Origin: Atlantibacter sp. RC6
GTDB lineage: Bacteria > Pseudomonadota > Gammaproteobacteria > Enterobacterales > Enterobacteriaceae
Direction of reading: 5' to 3'
DNA length: 64,000 nt
Assembly: GCF_014193285.1 (NCBI RefSeq)
Contig: NZ_JACHZE010000004.1
Location: 186,001-250,000, forward strand
The number at the start of each line of letters is the position of its first letter. Position 1 is the stretch's first letter. The notes under the pieces are model-generated. The model was not told the DNA's origin and ran no database searches. It saw only the letters and a list, made by a program, of their open reading frames with translations. A program made the position numbers and the translations under genes. Positions 9,134 through 18,080 of this stretch are shown here, piece after piece.

Positions 9134-10186
9134 TTAACGGTGGGATTTACCCGGCATCCGCTTGTCGTCTTTGTACTCCGCAGTGGCGATCCAGGCCGCG
9201 CAGAACAGCGTCAGACGGGCAAAGAAGTAGAAGAACGCCATAATCCCCAGTACGGAGCCAAATGCCGCGCCGGAAGGAGACGTCATCAGCGACGGCAGCG
9301 TCCAGGTCATAATGATTTTAATGACCTCAAAACCCACGGCGGCCAGAATACTGCCGCGGATCAGCGCTTTTTTACGCGGGCGGTGGCGCGGCAATCGCCA
9401 GAAAATCCAAAAGAACAGCAGGAAGTTGGCGCACATAGAGATCGCCAGGCCAATTAGCTGCCAGACCGGCTTCAGCCACGGGATATAGTCGAGATACAGC
9501 CAGCGGATAATCATTTCCTGGGCCGAGCCTGCCACGGAGGTGATGGAAATGGTGATGATCAGCGCCACCAGCAGGCCAATCAGCGACACAAAATCCCGCA
9601 GATATTTGGCCCACCACTTCTCTTCATCCTGGGCGGTGCGCTCCCAGACATCACGCGACTGGGCGCGGATCGCCTCGCGCAGGTTGCCCATCCAGTTCAC
9701 CCCGGAATAGAGCGCCACGGCGAGACCGACGATGCCCACAGTGGTGCGCTGCTGTACGGCGGTGTTGATGGTGCTTTTCAGCGTGGTCGCCAGCGTCTGG
9801 TCGCTGACGTTCATCAGGATTTTATTGAAGATGTCCTGCAACAGCGTCGGGTGCGACGCCAGGATAAAGCCTGCCGCCGCAAAGGACACCATCAAAATCG
9901 GGATCATTGATAAGAAAGAGAAATAGGTTATCGCCGCGCCGAACTGGTTGCCGAGCCGGTCATTAAAACGCTCCGTGGCCCGAATCAGGTGGGCAATCAT
10001 CGGGCGGCGCTCCAGTTTTTCCACCGTCTCGGTGACCTTCGCAATCGCCCCTTCGCCTTTTTCATGGTTATCACCCTGTTCAGGCTGATCTTTTTTCGCC
10101 TCTTCAGAGCGGGTATCCAGCTGTGGCACCGGCTTATAATCCAGATCGTTGGTTGGCCGTTTCGGGGTGTTCTCCGGTGTTGTCAT
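9134..10186 (-). CDS. yhjD: YhjD inner-membrane protein (YihY/virulence factor BrkB family)
   Basis: 350 residues from the chosen ATG, which has AAGGAA 10 nt upstream; a longer frame would begin at 10219. The N-terminal 60 residues are charged and cytoplasmic, followed by six hydrophobic segments typical of the YihY family (ITYFSFLSMIPILMV early; GSVLGIMAFFYFFARLTLFCAAW late). In E. coli YhjD is an inner-membrane protein whose mutation (R134C) lets cells survive without Kdo in lipid A, so a role in lipid IVA handling or transport has been proposed. The true substrate remains unknown. Confidence 0.92.
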   Translation of the reverse strand: MTTPENTPKRPTNDLDYKPVPQLDTRSEEAKKDQPEQGDNHEKGEGAIAKVTETVEKLERRPMIAHLIRATERFNDRLGNQFGAAITYFSFLSMIPILMVSFAAAGFILASHPTLLQDIFNKILMNVSDQTLATTLKSTINTAVQQRTTVGIVGLAVALYSGVNWMGNLREAIRAQSRDVWERTAQDEEKWWAKYLRDFVSLIGLLVALIITISITSVAGSAQEMIIRWLYLDYIPWLKPVWQLIGLAISMCANFLLFFWIFWRLPRHRPRKKALIRGSILAAVGFEVIKIIMTWTLPSLMTSPSGAAFGSVLGIMAFFYFFARLTLFCAAWIATAEYKDDKRMPGKSHR

Positions 10187-10239
10187 TGCACGCAATTCCT
10201 TGTCAGTGATAAACGTCATGGGAAAAGTATAGACTTACG

Positions 10240-11139
10240 TTAATCAACGTAACCTTTCATCACGCCGCCTAACCATTCCATAAACAAATGCACCCGCCGT
10301 GACAGATTACGGCGATGCGGGTAAAGCAGCGAAACCGGCATCGGTTCCGGCCGGTACTGGGGCAGGATTTCAATCAGTGTCCCGCTGCGTAGTGCCTCTT
10401 TGATCCCCACGCGCGGCACCTGGATAATGCCCAGCCCGGTCAGCGCCGCCGCCTGGTAGGTTTCGGTGCTGTTGACCGTTAAGATGCCGCCGGTTTTTAT
10501 CCAGTGGGTTTGCTTATCTATCGCGTATTCAAAACCCTGGGGGCGGCTGCCGAAATGCGTGGAATAGTGCACCACGGCGTGGGCTTCTAAATCCTCCAGC
10601 CGTTCCGGAAAGCCAAAACGTTCCAGATAGCCCGGACTGGCGCAGTTTACGACAGTGAGTTTGCCGAGCGGGCGCGCCACCAGGCCCGAATCTTTCAGAT
10701 GCCCGACGCGCACCACGCAGTCGAACCCTTCGCGCACCACGTCCACCAGCCGGTCGCTGCTGCTCAGCTCCAGTTCAATCCCCGGATACTGTTGCAAGAA
10801 CGCGGGTAGTTTCGGCATCACTAAATTTTTAGCAATACCTACCGGCATATCCACGCGTAAGCGCCCGCTGACGCTGGAAGGATCGTGCAGGAATAGCCCG
10901 TCAAGCTCCTCCAGATTGGCCAGCAAATCGCGGCAGCGCTCGTAATAGACCATACCGTCCTGGGTGAGCTGCACCCGCCGCGTGGTGCGGTGCAGCAACC
11001 GCGTGCCTAACGCATTTTCCAGCGCCTGGATTTGGCGCGATACGCTACCTTTAGGGAGTCCGAGTGTTTGCGCGGCCTGGGAAAAACTCTCCAGATCCGC
11101 CACCCGAATGAACAACTGCATTGCGTGAATTTTATCCAT
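10240..11139 (-). CDS. yhjC: LysR-type regulator YhjC
   Basis: 299 residues, the E. coli YhjC length. The N-terminal winged HTH covers about residues 5-65 (SFSQAAQTLGLPKGSVSRQIQALE), with a type-2 periplasmic-binding fold after residue 90. It belongs to the CrgA/AphB-like LysR subfamily (VSGRLRVDMP, GFDCVVRVG). It is divergent from a short-chain dehydrogenase 119 bp away, a typical arrangement in which the LysR controls the divergent gene; that link is inference. Its targets are not known to me. Confidence 0.92.
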   Translation of the reverse strand: MDKIHAMQLFIRVADLESFSQAAQTLGLPKGSVSRQIQALENALGTRLLHRTTRRVQLTQDGMVYYERCRDLLANLEELDGLFLHDPSSVSGRLRVDMPVGIAKNLVMPKLPAFLQQYPGIELELSSSDRLVDVVREGFDCVVRVGHLKDSGLVARPLGKLTVVNCASPGYLERFGFPERLEDLEAHAVVHYSTHFGSRPQGFEYAIDKQTHWIKTGGILTVNSTETYQAAALTGLGIIQVPRVGIKEALRSGTLIEILPQYRPEPMPVSLLYPHRRNLSRRVHLFMEWLGGVMKGYVD

Positions 11140-11258
11140 CGGTTGGGCTTATTGTTGTTATTAATGAAACAGTGATGCGCAGCGCGGCATCTTTATTGAT
11201 TTCATAGCAGCTAATAAGCTTTCCCTCAACCACCCTGATAACGCAGACGAGGTTTTTT

Positions 11259-12017
11259 ATGACGCAACGTATCGCAATTGTGACCGGCGGCAGCCGCGGC
11301 CTTGGGAAAAACGCAGCGCTAAAGCTGGCTGAGAAGGGAATTGCTATTATCCTCACCTACAACAGCAAGCGTGAAGACGCGGATGAAGTGGTGCGCGAAA
11401 TTGAGAGAAAAGGCGTGAAAGCGCTGGCATTACAGCTTAACGTCGCCGAAAGCGAGAGCTTTGCCGCCTTCGCCAGTGAAGTGAAGCAACAGCTTAAACA
11501 CGTCTGGCAGCGCGACAACTTTGATTATTTAGTGAACAATGCCGGGATCGGTATTAACGCGCCGTTTACCGATATTACCGAGGCGCAATTCGACCAGTTA
11601 GTGAACATTCACTTCAAAGGGCCATTCTTTTTAACTCAGCACCTGTTGCCGCTGATGAAAAATGGCGGACGTATCCTGAACGTTTCCAGCGGCCTGACGC
11701 GTTTTGCCCTGCCGGGCTATTCGGCCTACGCCGCCATGAAAGGTGCGATGGAAGTGCTTACTCACTATCAGGCCAAAGAGCTGGGCGCACGCGGCATCTC
11801 CGCCAATATCATCGCCCCGGGCGCGATTGAAACCGACTTCGGCGGCGGTGCCGTGCGCGATAACGCTGAACTGAACAAGGCTATCGCGGCGCAAACCGCT
11901 TTAGGCCGTGTGGGTCTGCCGGATGATATTGGCGAAGCCATCGCCGCGCTGCTGAGCGACGGCCTCGGCTGGATGAATGCCCAGCGCATTGAAGTGTCAG
12001 GCGGAATGTATATCTGA
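11259..12017 (+). CDS. Short-chain dehydrogenase/reductase (SDR)
   Basis: 252 residues, a classical SDR. The cofactor motif TGGSRGLG is at residues 9-16, NNAG near 93-96, catalytic Ser in NVSSGL and YxxxK as YAAMK. TYNSKRED after the second strand suggests NADP(H) preference (basic residues). It is cytoplasmic and the substrate is unknown. It is transcribed away from yhjC, so it is a candidate YhjC target. The ATG is clear and the length matches the family. Confidence 0.9.
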   Translation: MTQRIAIVTGGSRGLGKNAALKLAEKGIAIILTYNSKREDADEVVREIERKGVKALALQLNVAESESFAAFASEVKQQLKHVWQRDNFDYLVNNAGIGINAPFTDITEAQFDQLVNIHFKGPFFLTQHLLPLMKNGGRILNVSSGLTRFALPGYSAYAAMKGAMEVLTHYQAKELGARGISANIIAPGAIETDFGGGAVRDNAELNKAIAAQTALGRVGLPDDIGEAIAALLSDGLGWMNAQRIEVSGGMYI

Positions 12018-12037
12018 TGGCTAACCGCCGGGCGGCA

Positions 12038-12580
12038 TCAGCCCGGCGTGAATTCCCGCGCCAGCAGGCCGAACAGCCAGTCGTCCTGCCAGCGCTCGTC
12101 GAGAAAGTAGTTTTCCCGCAGCGTCCCTTCCAGCACAAACCCGGCCTTTTCCAGCACCCGCTTCGACGGCTCATTGCCAACCGTCACCGTAGCCACCAGT
12201 TTCCGGTAGCCGCAGATTTGAAACCCGTAGTCGCAAACCGCCTGCAACGACTCATAGCCCAGCCCCTGCCCATGCACCCGTGTCGCCAGCAGATACCCGA
12301 CTTCCGCAATCCCGTCGCCGCGATCGATAAACCCCGTCACGCCGAACGGCTCACCGCTGCGCTTTTCGCGCATCACCAGGCACAGCCAGTGACGGCTGCC
12401 CGGCTCCCATCGCGGCAATCGGCTGTCAAACGCGGCGCGCAGGGCCTCATCATCGTGAGACGATGCCAGATAGCGGGCAATACGCGGATCGCGCTGCAGC
12501 GCGACAAAAAAAGACCAGTCTTCCGGAGTGATTTGCTGGTAAGTGATGCGGGTTGAAGTTACGTAGTCTGCCGGTTGCAC
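12038..12580 (-). CDS. GNAT N-acetyltransferase (RimJ/RimL type)
   Basis: 180 residues. The acetyl-CoA loop is seen as VHGQGLGYESLQ, followed by NEPSKRVLEKAGF, the typical GNAT3/RimJ-RimL ending. The N-terminal strand (TSTRITYQQITPEDW) also fits. It is a cytoplasmic acetyltransferase of unknown acceptor (amine, ribosomal-protein N-terminus or a toxic metabolite). It is convergent with the SDR (20 bp between stops) and divergent from the HEPN/ankyrin gene. Confidence 0.88.
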   Translation of the reverse strand: MQPADYVTSTRITYQQITPEDWSFFVALQRDPRIARYLASSHDDEALRAAFDSRLPRWEPGSRHWLCLVMREKRSGEPFGVTGFIDRGDGIAEVGYLLATRVHGQGLGYESLQAVCDYGFQICGYRKLVATVTVGNEPSKRVLEKAGFVLEGTLRENYFLDERWQDDWLFGLLAREFTPG

Positions 12581-12759
12581 ACGGGCTCCTGTTAATTAAA
12601 GAATATATGGAACACTTTTCGCCCGATGGTATGACGAGTGAATGGTCTATCTTTGAGTTAACTGTCAGAAAGTCTCAACACAACAATATACATAATCATA
12701 ATAATCAGGCGCTATGCCGGACAGAGCGGCGTCGCGCATTAACGAGTGTAAGGATAACC

Positions 12760-14355
12760 ATGACTCGTTCAGCACAGCTTATCGCAAGAGAACAATTCGA
12801 AGCGGCCTTGCAGGCGATCCGTGAGGCGTCAAAAGCCATCCTCTCGCTGCTCGGCAACCCGGTTGCGGAAGCCAAAGATCCGCAATGGTTTTTACAGCAG
12901 ATGGATAATGCCCGCCAGCATCTCGGCAGTTGGGGTCTGGTGGCAAAGCGGCTGCATATTAACGATGCCGAGCTGTCGCAGTTTACCCTCCAGTTGCGCC
13001 ACCTCCAGCAGCTGGTGCCGCAGTATGAAAGCGGGGCTGAAGTCAGCGCCACGGCGCTGATTGCCGCGCTGCGTTTTGTCGCGACGCTGGAACGGGTTCG
13101 CCTGCGTCAACCGTTGCTGCATTACAACACGGAACTGGCGCTCAGCCAGCCGCCGCAGCCGCGCGCCGCGCGCGTTCAACTGCGTAGCCTGGAGTTAACA
13201 CTGACAGGGCTTATCCGTGAGGCCTGGCCGGATGAGGTCACGTTGGTGAACCATCTCAAGCTGCTCTTTGGGGCCAACAAAGTGCGGCGCTGGCTCAAAT
13301 TCGCCAAACCGGGCGACATTCTCAGCGGCATGCAGTTCAGCGAACTGGCGCAGTTGGTAGTGGATAAAAAAGAATTCGCCAAACATTACGCCGCCCATTT
13401 TCCGGAAAGCGGCGCGTTAAGTTTCCTGATTGAACCGCGTAAATCCCTGCTGACGTTTCTGGACGATGTGCGTCTGATCCGCAACCACGCGCTGGGCCAG
13501 CAGCCGCTTTCCCCGGTGCAGATGACGCTGCTGGAGAATTACTCCGCCGCCATCACCGCGCCCCTACAGCAACACCATGTGCAGGGGAAAACCCCGGTAA
13601 ATCCGGCCAGCTTCAACGCCTGTGATGATAACGAGCTTGAGGCCTGGTTTGCCGATGCCGCACAAAAACATCAGGCGATGAGCGGCGATATTTTCGAGAT
13701 CCGCGATGTGATCGAGTCACCACGCCACAAGCCGCCGCGCACCCGCGAACAGCGCGAACAATTGGTGGTTGGCGTTTTATGGAGCGCGGTGGGGCTGGTC
13801 GCGGTGGCGATTGCCGTGGGTGGGCTGCACCTGGTAAACCAGACCCGCAAACCCGTGGCGGCAAGCCAACCGGTGGCTTATGCCGCCCCCGTAGAACCCC
13901 TCGACGCGCGCGAGAGCACGCCGCGCCAGCAATTAAATCGTCTGGGTATCGCCTGGGATGAAAACCATTTTCGCTCCGCAATTGACCGCGATGATGACCG
14001 TATAGCCCGATTATTTTTACAGGCTGGTATGGAATGGAAAGTCTCCTGGACCGAACAGGCGCTGGCGAGCAAGCAACATAAGGTGCTGGATCTGCTGCTA
14101 AGCTATCGTGTGCAAATGAACGAGCCTAAACCCTGTCGGCGGATGATCGCGAATCTCGGACACGCGCTGTCGCAGGGGCAGCCATTCACCGCAATTCGTA
14201 AAACGTATTTGAAAGCGTTCTGCACCACGCCCGCCGTGGTGAAGCGCCAGGCCAGTGATGCGGCCCAGGCCCAGGCGCGCGCCGCCGCTACCCGCGATAA
14301 AAGCGATGAAAAATGGGCGGCGATCCAGAAAGCGATCTATAGCGAAATCAATTAG
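12760..14355 (+). CDS. HEPN-domain membrane protein with ankyrin-like C-terminus (STY4199-like)
   Basis: 531 residues from the ATG preceded by AAGGAT; the open frame runs 69 codons further upstream but those look non-coding. The N-terminal 320 residues are helical and contain an Rx4H motif (R238 to H243, RLIRNH) like that of HEPN ribonuclease/RNA-binding domains. A single transmembrane helix lies at about 335-357. After it come ankyrin-like helices (IDRDDDRIARLFLQAGM, ALASKQHKVLDLLLSY). I recall a similar Salmonella Typhi protein (STY4199 family). Function is unknown. It is followed after 15 bp by the peptidase gene and may be cotranscribed with it. Confidence 0.75.
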   Translation: MTRSAQLIAREQFEAALQAIREASKAILSLLGNPVAEAKDPQWFLQQMDNARQHLGSWGLVAKRLHINDAELSQFTLQLRHLQQLVPQYESGAEVSATALIAALRFVATLERVRLRQPLLHYNTELALSQPPQPRAARVQLRSLELTLTGLIREAWPDEVTLVNHLKLLFGANKVRRWLKFAKPGDILSGMQFSELAQLVVDKKEFAKHYAAHFPESGALSFLIEPRKSLLTFLDDVRLIRNHALGQQPLSPVQMTLLENYSAAITAPLQQHHVQGKTPVNPASFNACDDNELEAWFADAAQKHQAMSGDIFEIRDVIESPRHKPPRTREQREQLVVGVLWSAVGLVAVAIAVGGLHLVNQTRKPVAASQPVAYAAPVEPLDARESTPRQQLNRLGIAWDENHFRSAIDRDDDRIARLFLQAGMEWKVSWTEQALASKQHKVLDLLLSYRVQMNEPKPCRRMIANLGHALSQGQPFTAIRKTYLKAFCTTPAVVKRQASDAAQAQARAAATRDKSDEKWAAIQKAIYSEIN

Positions 14356-14370
14356 CCGGAGGGTAGGCAA

Positions 14371-15333
14371 ATGCAAAACGCACACGGCAGCCTTGTTGAT
14401 GTCCCCGGAGTTAAAGTCGGCCACGCCGCAGATGCGCTAAAACAGACCGGCTGCAGCGTGGTGCTGTTTGAAGACGGCGCGGTGTGCGGCGTGGATGTTC
14501 GCGGTGCGGCTCCCGGCACCCGCGAAACCGATCTGCTCAATCCCACGAATCTGATCGACAAGGTTCACGCGGTGGTGCTGAGCGGCGGCAGCGCCTTCGG
14601 GCTGGATGCCGCTTCTGGCGTGATGCAATGGCTGGAGCAGCGCAAAATCGGCTTTGATGTCGGCGTGACGGTAGTGCCCATCGTTCCGGCGGCGGTGCTG
14701 TTTGATTTAACTTTCGGCGACCCGGCGGTACGGCCCGATGCGCAGATGGGTTACCGCGCGGTGAATGCCGCATCGGAAAAACCGTTCCCGTCCGGCAATA
14801 CTGGCGCAGGCGTCGGGGCGACCATCGGCAAAATGATGGGGATGGAAAAAGCCATGAAGGGCGGCCTGGGTACGGCGTCGGCAACCGGGCCGGATGGATT
14901 GATCGTCGCGGCGATGGTAGCGGTTAATGCGGTTGGCGAAATTCGCGATCCGCATACCGGGCAAACTATCGCCGGTGCCTGCGATGCGCAGGGCAAGCTG
15001 CTGGATTTACCGGCCAGCGTACTCAACAACCGCGACAGTCACTTCAGCGCAGGCACCAACACCACCATCGGGATTATCTGTTGTAACGCCGCCTTCACCA
15101 AAAGCCAGATGCAGAAAGTGGCGCAAATGGCCCATGATGGCCTGGCGCGCACCATTTACCCGGTGCACACCCTGAGCGACGGCGATACGCTGTTTGCCGC
15201 CACGACCGGCGGCGTGGATACCAGCGTTAACATCGTTGGGATGCTGGCGGCGGACGTGATGGCCGCCGCAGTGCTGGATGGGGTGCGCGCCGCGCGCAGC
15301 GCGCATGGGGTACGGGGTCTGGCGGCTAATTAA
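14371..15333 (+). CDS. P1 (DmpA/S58) family aminopeptidase-like N-terminal nucleophile hydrolase
   Basis: 320 residues. DmpA/BapA-type proteins self-cleave to free a Ser or Thr nucleophile and hydrolyse N-terminal residues or beta-peptides. Marks visible are DVPGVKVGHA at the start, VVLSGGSAFGLDAASGV, GNTGAGVGATIGK and, at the expected cleavage region, AGTNTTIGII, suggesting a Thr nucleophile. There is no signal peptide, so it is cytoplasmic. It lies 15 bp after the HEPN/ankyrin gene and overlaps the convergent ClpP-like gene by 8 bp. Its substrate is unknown. Confidence 0.87.
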   Translation: MQNAHGSLVDVPGVKVGHAADALKQTGCSVVLFEDGAVCGVDVRGAAPGTRETDLLNPTNLIDKVHAVVLSGGSAFGLDAASGVMQWLEQRKIGFDVGVTVVPIVPAAVLFDLTFGDPAVRPDAQMGYRAVNAASEKPFPSGNTGAGVGATIGKMMGMEKAMKGGLGTASATGPDGLIVAAMVAVNAVGEIRDPHTGQTIAGACDAQGKLLDLPASVLNNRDSHFSAGTNTTIGIICCNAAFTKSQMQKVAQMAHDGLARTIYPVHTLSDGDTLFAATTGGVDTSVNIVGMLAADVMAAAVLDGVRAARSAHGVRGLAAN

Positions 15334-15991
15334 TGTAGTACGCCACGTCGGTGGGTTTCATATCGGTCGCCGTCTGGGTAATTAACCCCTCGGTTTGCGC
15401 CTCTTTGTAATACAACAGTTTGCGATTCGCTTCGCTGGATAAAATCGTATCCAGCTCCGCTTCATCATATTTAGTACAGGTTTTATAAATCGAGGCGAAG
15501 AAGTTGTTACCCATGGAAAGCGACTGGCTGAGCGTTTTAATATCGTTAGGCTTCAAATCGCCAGAAACATTGTGCATGGTCAGCGCAGCAGGATGCAGAA
15601 GAAACAGCGCATCAGGCATACTGCGGCGGTTTGTCGCCGCGCAATACAGCAGGGTAGCGGCAGAGGCGACTTGCGACAGGTTTACGGTTTCAATCGGCAA
15701 TGAAAAGTTTTTAATGGCTTCATATCCCGCATAACCGGCATCCATATCCCCACCGGGGCTATTGATATACAGACTGACCTGTTTGGTGTTCGGGTAATTC
15801 ATGGTAACGCCATCCAGCGCTTTCATTAAGTCGGCGATACTGGCATTAGTGACGGGGGTATTATAGACAATTTTGATGGTGGAAACGTCCAGCGGCGTCA
15901 GCCGTTCTGTTTTCATTTCAATTAATTGCCCATAACTGCCAAAAGAACAAAGACCCAGCAGCATAATTAACGACGAGGTTATTTTTCGCAT
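15326..15991 (-). CDS. Exported ClpP-like serine protease
   Basis: 221 residues with an N-terminal signal peptide (MRKITSSLIMLLGLCSFGSYG), so it is probably periplasmic, unlike true ClpP. The ClpP/crotonase fold shows in SLYINSPGGDMDAGY (residues 73-87). The catalytic Ser is likely S110 in QVASAATLL and the His H133 in FLLHPA, the order used by ClpP. The C-terminal KEAQTEGLITQ resembles the ClpP AxxxGLID segment, though the Asp position is unclear. Without an ATPase partner in the periplasm it would act alone, like a SppA- or NfeD-type protease. No target is known. Confidence 0.8.
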   Translation of the reverse strand: MRKITSSLIMLLGLCSFGSYGQLIEMKTERLTPLDVSTIKIVYNTPVTNASIADLMKALDGVTMNYPNTKQVSLYINSPGGDMDAGYAGYEAIKNFSLPIETVNLSQVASAATLLYCAATNRRSMPDALFLLHPAALTMHNVSGDLKPNDIKTLSQSLSMGNNFFASIYKTCTKYDEAELDTILSSEANRKLLYYKEAQTEGLITQTATDMKPTDVAYYIN

Positions 15992-16140
15992 TGTGGTGGC
16001 CTTATAAAAGACAGCATGTCAGAAGAATGAGGCTCAGGTAGCGTAACAAATACCGTTTTATTTGACAAAAAGTCATTGCGCTGAGGAGATTATTTTTAAT
16101 GAAATATAATATATCTGGCAGACCATTGCTGATAATAAAA

Positions 16141-16172
16141 TAGCCCGTCAGGCTTCAGGCGATGACGGGCTA
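16141..16172 (-). terminator. Intrinsic terminator for the small membrane gene
   Basis: A 10-bp perfect stem TAGCCCGTCA/TGACGGGCTA; on the minus strand it is followed by a T-rich run (ATTTTATT). Confidence 0.75.
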
Positions 16173-16237
16173 TCTTTAACTCGGGAGGTTGATATCAAAC
16201 GTATTCTTTCAGAAGATCATTTTCTTTCTCCTTTACG

Positions 16238-16471
16238 CTATGATGCTTTTTTGGCGGTCACGGCTTTGTAGGCAAACCAGGACACCAGGGCGATAACCAA
16301 TGGCGCAACGATATGCGGATTCAGCGCATAGCCCATATTTTTCTGTACAATTTCAGAAAGATAGTCACAGCCCAGGATGATGACAAAATAAATGCACGCC
16401 ATCAGCACCAGAAATTTAGGTTTAGTAAATGGGTTAACTTTACGGTTATTACGATTCATCACGATCACCAT
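16238..16471 (-). CDS. Small two-helix inner-membrane protein, unknown
   Basis: 77 residues (73 if the second Met, at 16459, is used; neither start has a good Shine-Dalgarno). Two hydrophobic helices, FLVLMACIYFVIILGC and VAPLVIALVSWFAYKAV, are flanked by Lys/Arg at both ends. Not recognised. A good minus-strand terminator after it supports it being a real gene. It sits between the exported ClpP-like protease and the DUF4105 gene. Confidence 0.6.
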   Translation of the reverse strand: MVIVMNRNNRKVNPFTKPKFLVLMACIYFVIILGCDYLSEIVQKNMGYALNPHIVAPLVIALVSWFAYKAVTAKKAS

Positions 16472-16558
16472 TGGGTAGCGGGCTTGCTTAATGATTGAAG
16501 CTTACGCCTGAATTTATCAACCAATTATCAATATAGCGTTAAAAATAAGGAGCGCGGG

Positions 16559-17323
16559 GTGGTTAAACGGTTATTCTTTCGGGATAACAACAAGATCCAC
16601 TGGTTCCCCGGTTATGAAGAAAAACCGGAAATCCTGTTTGGGCAAAACAATAGCTTTACCATCAGGAACTTTCGCAATGCCTCGATGATCGATAATACGC
16701 TGCATTTTGAATGGCAGGACAAGACGCTCAATCTGGATGATATCGCCAGTGTCGATCTGGTTATCTCTTACTGGTCCAGCCGACATATTGCTCATGTGTT
16801 TCTTTCTTTTGGTTTTTCCAGTGGCGACTATGTGGCGATTTCCATTGAAACCCGACGTCGGGCTTCACAAAATTATTCTACCTGGAAAGGGTTCTTCAAC
16901 GCTTACGAACTCATTTACGTGGTCGCGGATGAAAGAGATTTAATCGGGATTCGGGCCAATGTCCGTAAAGAGGACGTCTATATTTACCGGGTTAACGTGA
17001 CCAAAGAGGTATGCAGGCAGGTTTTTTTAGATTATGCCGCGCGGATTAACAGCCTGAAAAATAACGATGAGTTTTACAACACGCTGAGAAATAACTGTAC
17101 CACCAATATCTTACGCCACAGCCGTAAAGCCGCGCCTGATTTCAAATACAACTGGATGGTGCTGTTTAGCGGCCATGTCGATCGGTATTGCTACGATTTA
17201 GGGTTGCTCGACAACACCTTAACCATTGAAGCGTTACGGGCCAACAGCAAAGTCGCGCCCGTTACCGGCCCCCTCAATGATGATTATTCACAACGGATAA
17301 GGCCAGGCTTCTGTGAGCCATAA
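16559..17323 (+). CDS. DUF4105 (Lnb N-terminal-like) protein without a signal peptide
   Basis: 254 residues from a GTG with AAGGAG just upstream; the frame is closed 63 nt upstream, so no missing signal peptide is hidden there. The DUF4105 core is clear: HIAHVFLSFGF, ISIETRRR, FNAYELIYVVADERDLIGIR, FYNTLRNNCTTNILRH. In related Lnb proteins this domain is extracytoplasmic and has a permuted papain-like look (an early His, then NNC). Here no export signal or membrane helix is evident, which is unusual. It is followed by the mipA-like gene 19 bp later, so the two are probably cotranscribed. Confidence 0.78.
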   Translation: MVKRLFFRDNNKIHWFPGYEEKPEILFGQNNSFTIRNFRNASMIDNTLHFEWQDKTLNLDDIASVDLVISYWSSRHIAHVFLSFGFSSGDYVAISIETRRRASQNYSTWKGFFNAYELIYVVADERDLIGIRANVRKEDVYIYRVNVTKEVCRQVFLDYAARINSLKNNDEFYNTLRNNCTTNILRHSRKAAPDFKYNWMVLFSGHVDRYCYDLGLLDNTLTIEALRANSKVAPVTGPLNDDYSQRIRPGFCEP

Positions 17324-17342
17324 CAATAAAGGATTCAACACG

Positions 17343-18080
17343 ATGAGAAAGAGTGCTGCCATCGGGATGGCGCTATGGCTACCGCTGAGCGGAGCCATGG
17401 CGGCGGAGATTGGCCTGGGCGTCGAAGGGGAAGCGCAGTTCAACCCCTATAAAAGCTATAAAACCGACTATTCGCTTATCCCCTATCTGGGCTATGACAA
17501 TAAGATTGTTTATCTGGACGGCACCGAAGCGGGCGTCTATTTCGTTAATGACGACAAAAATGAATTCAAAGCGCGCGTCTGGTATCTGGATGTGGAATTC
17601 GATCCGGATAACGCCCGCCAGTGGGCAATCCGCCAGTTGAACAGCCGTCACAGCACCATGATGGCCGGGGTCAGCTATCAACGCATCACCGACATCGGCG
17701 CGTTTCGCGGGGAATTTTCTGGCGACACGCTCAATACCAGCAATGGCCTGATGGCGACGTTAGCCTGGGCCGGGCAGATCGTTGCCGAGCCGGTAACGAT
17801 TTACCCGCAGGCGGGTGTCGACTGGTATAGCGACAAGCTGGCGCGCTATTACTACGGTATCAGCGAGCGGGAGTCCGCAAAATCCGGCCTGGACGCCTGG
17901 TCGCCGCATGACGCCTTCGCGCCCTGGCTGGCGGTGGCGGCAGACTGGAAGGTGACCGATAATCTGCATTTTTACCTGCAACCGCGTATCACCTTCCTGC
18001 CCTCCACCATTCGCCACAGCCCAATGGTGGACGATAACGTCCTCGCTGATATTGAATCCGGGCTGGTTTGGTCGTTTTAA
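17343..18080 (+). CDS. MipA/OmpV family outer-membrane protein
   Basis: 245 residues from the ATG with AAAGGA upstream; a TTG/ATG extension at 17313 is less likely. It has a signal peptide (MRKSAAIGMALWLPLSGAMAA), then a beta-rich body of alternating hydrophobic residues (LIPYLGYDN, FKARVWYLDVEFD, VTIYPQAGVDWYS) ending in aromatic VWSF, as expected of an outer-membrane barrel. MipA links the lytic transglycosylase MltA to PBP1B in E. coli; OmpV-like members are porin-like. It overlaps the convergent HdeD-fusion stop by 4 bp. It is probably cotranscribed with the DUF4105 gene. Confidence 0.82.
   Translation: MRKSAAIGMALWLPLSGAMAAEIGLGVEGEAQFNPYKSYKTDYSLIPYLGYDNKIVYLDGTEAGVYFVNDDKNEFKARVWYLDVEFDPDNARQWAIRQLNSRHSTMMAGVSYQRITDIGAFRGEFSGDTLNTSNGLMATLAWAGQIVAEPVTIYPQAGVDWYSDKLARYYYGISERESAKSGLDAWSPHDAFAPWLAVAADWKVTDNLHFYLQPRITFLPSTIRHSPMVDDNVLADIESGLVWSF

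Noticed and set aside
9004-9243. 79-codon ORF overlapping the yhjD 3' end
   Set aside because: It runs into the hairpin and antisense to yhjD, and the sequence has no coding character.
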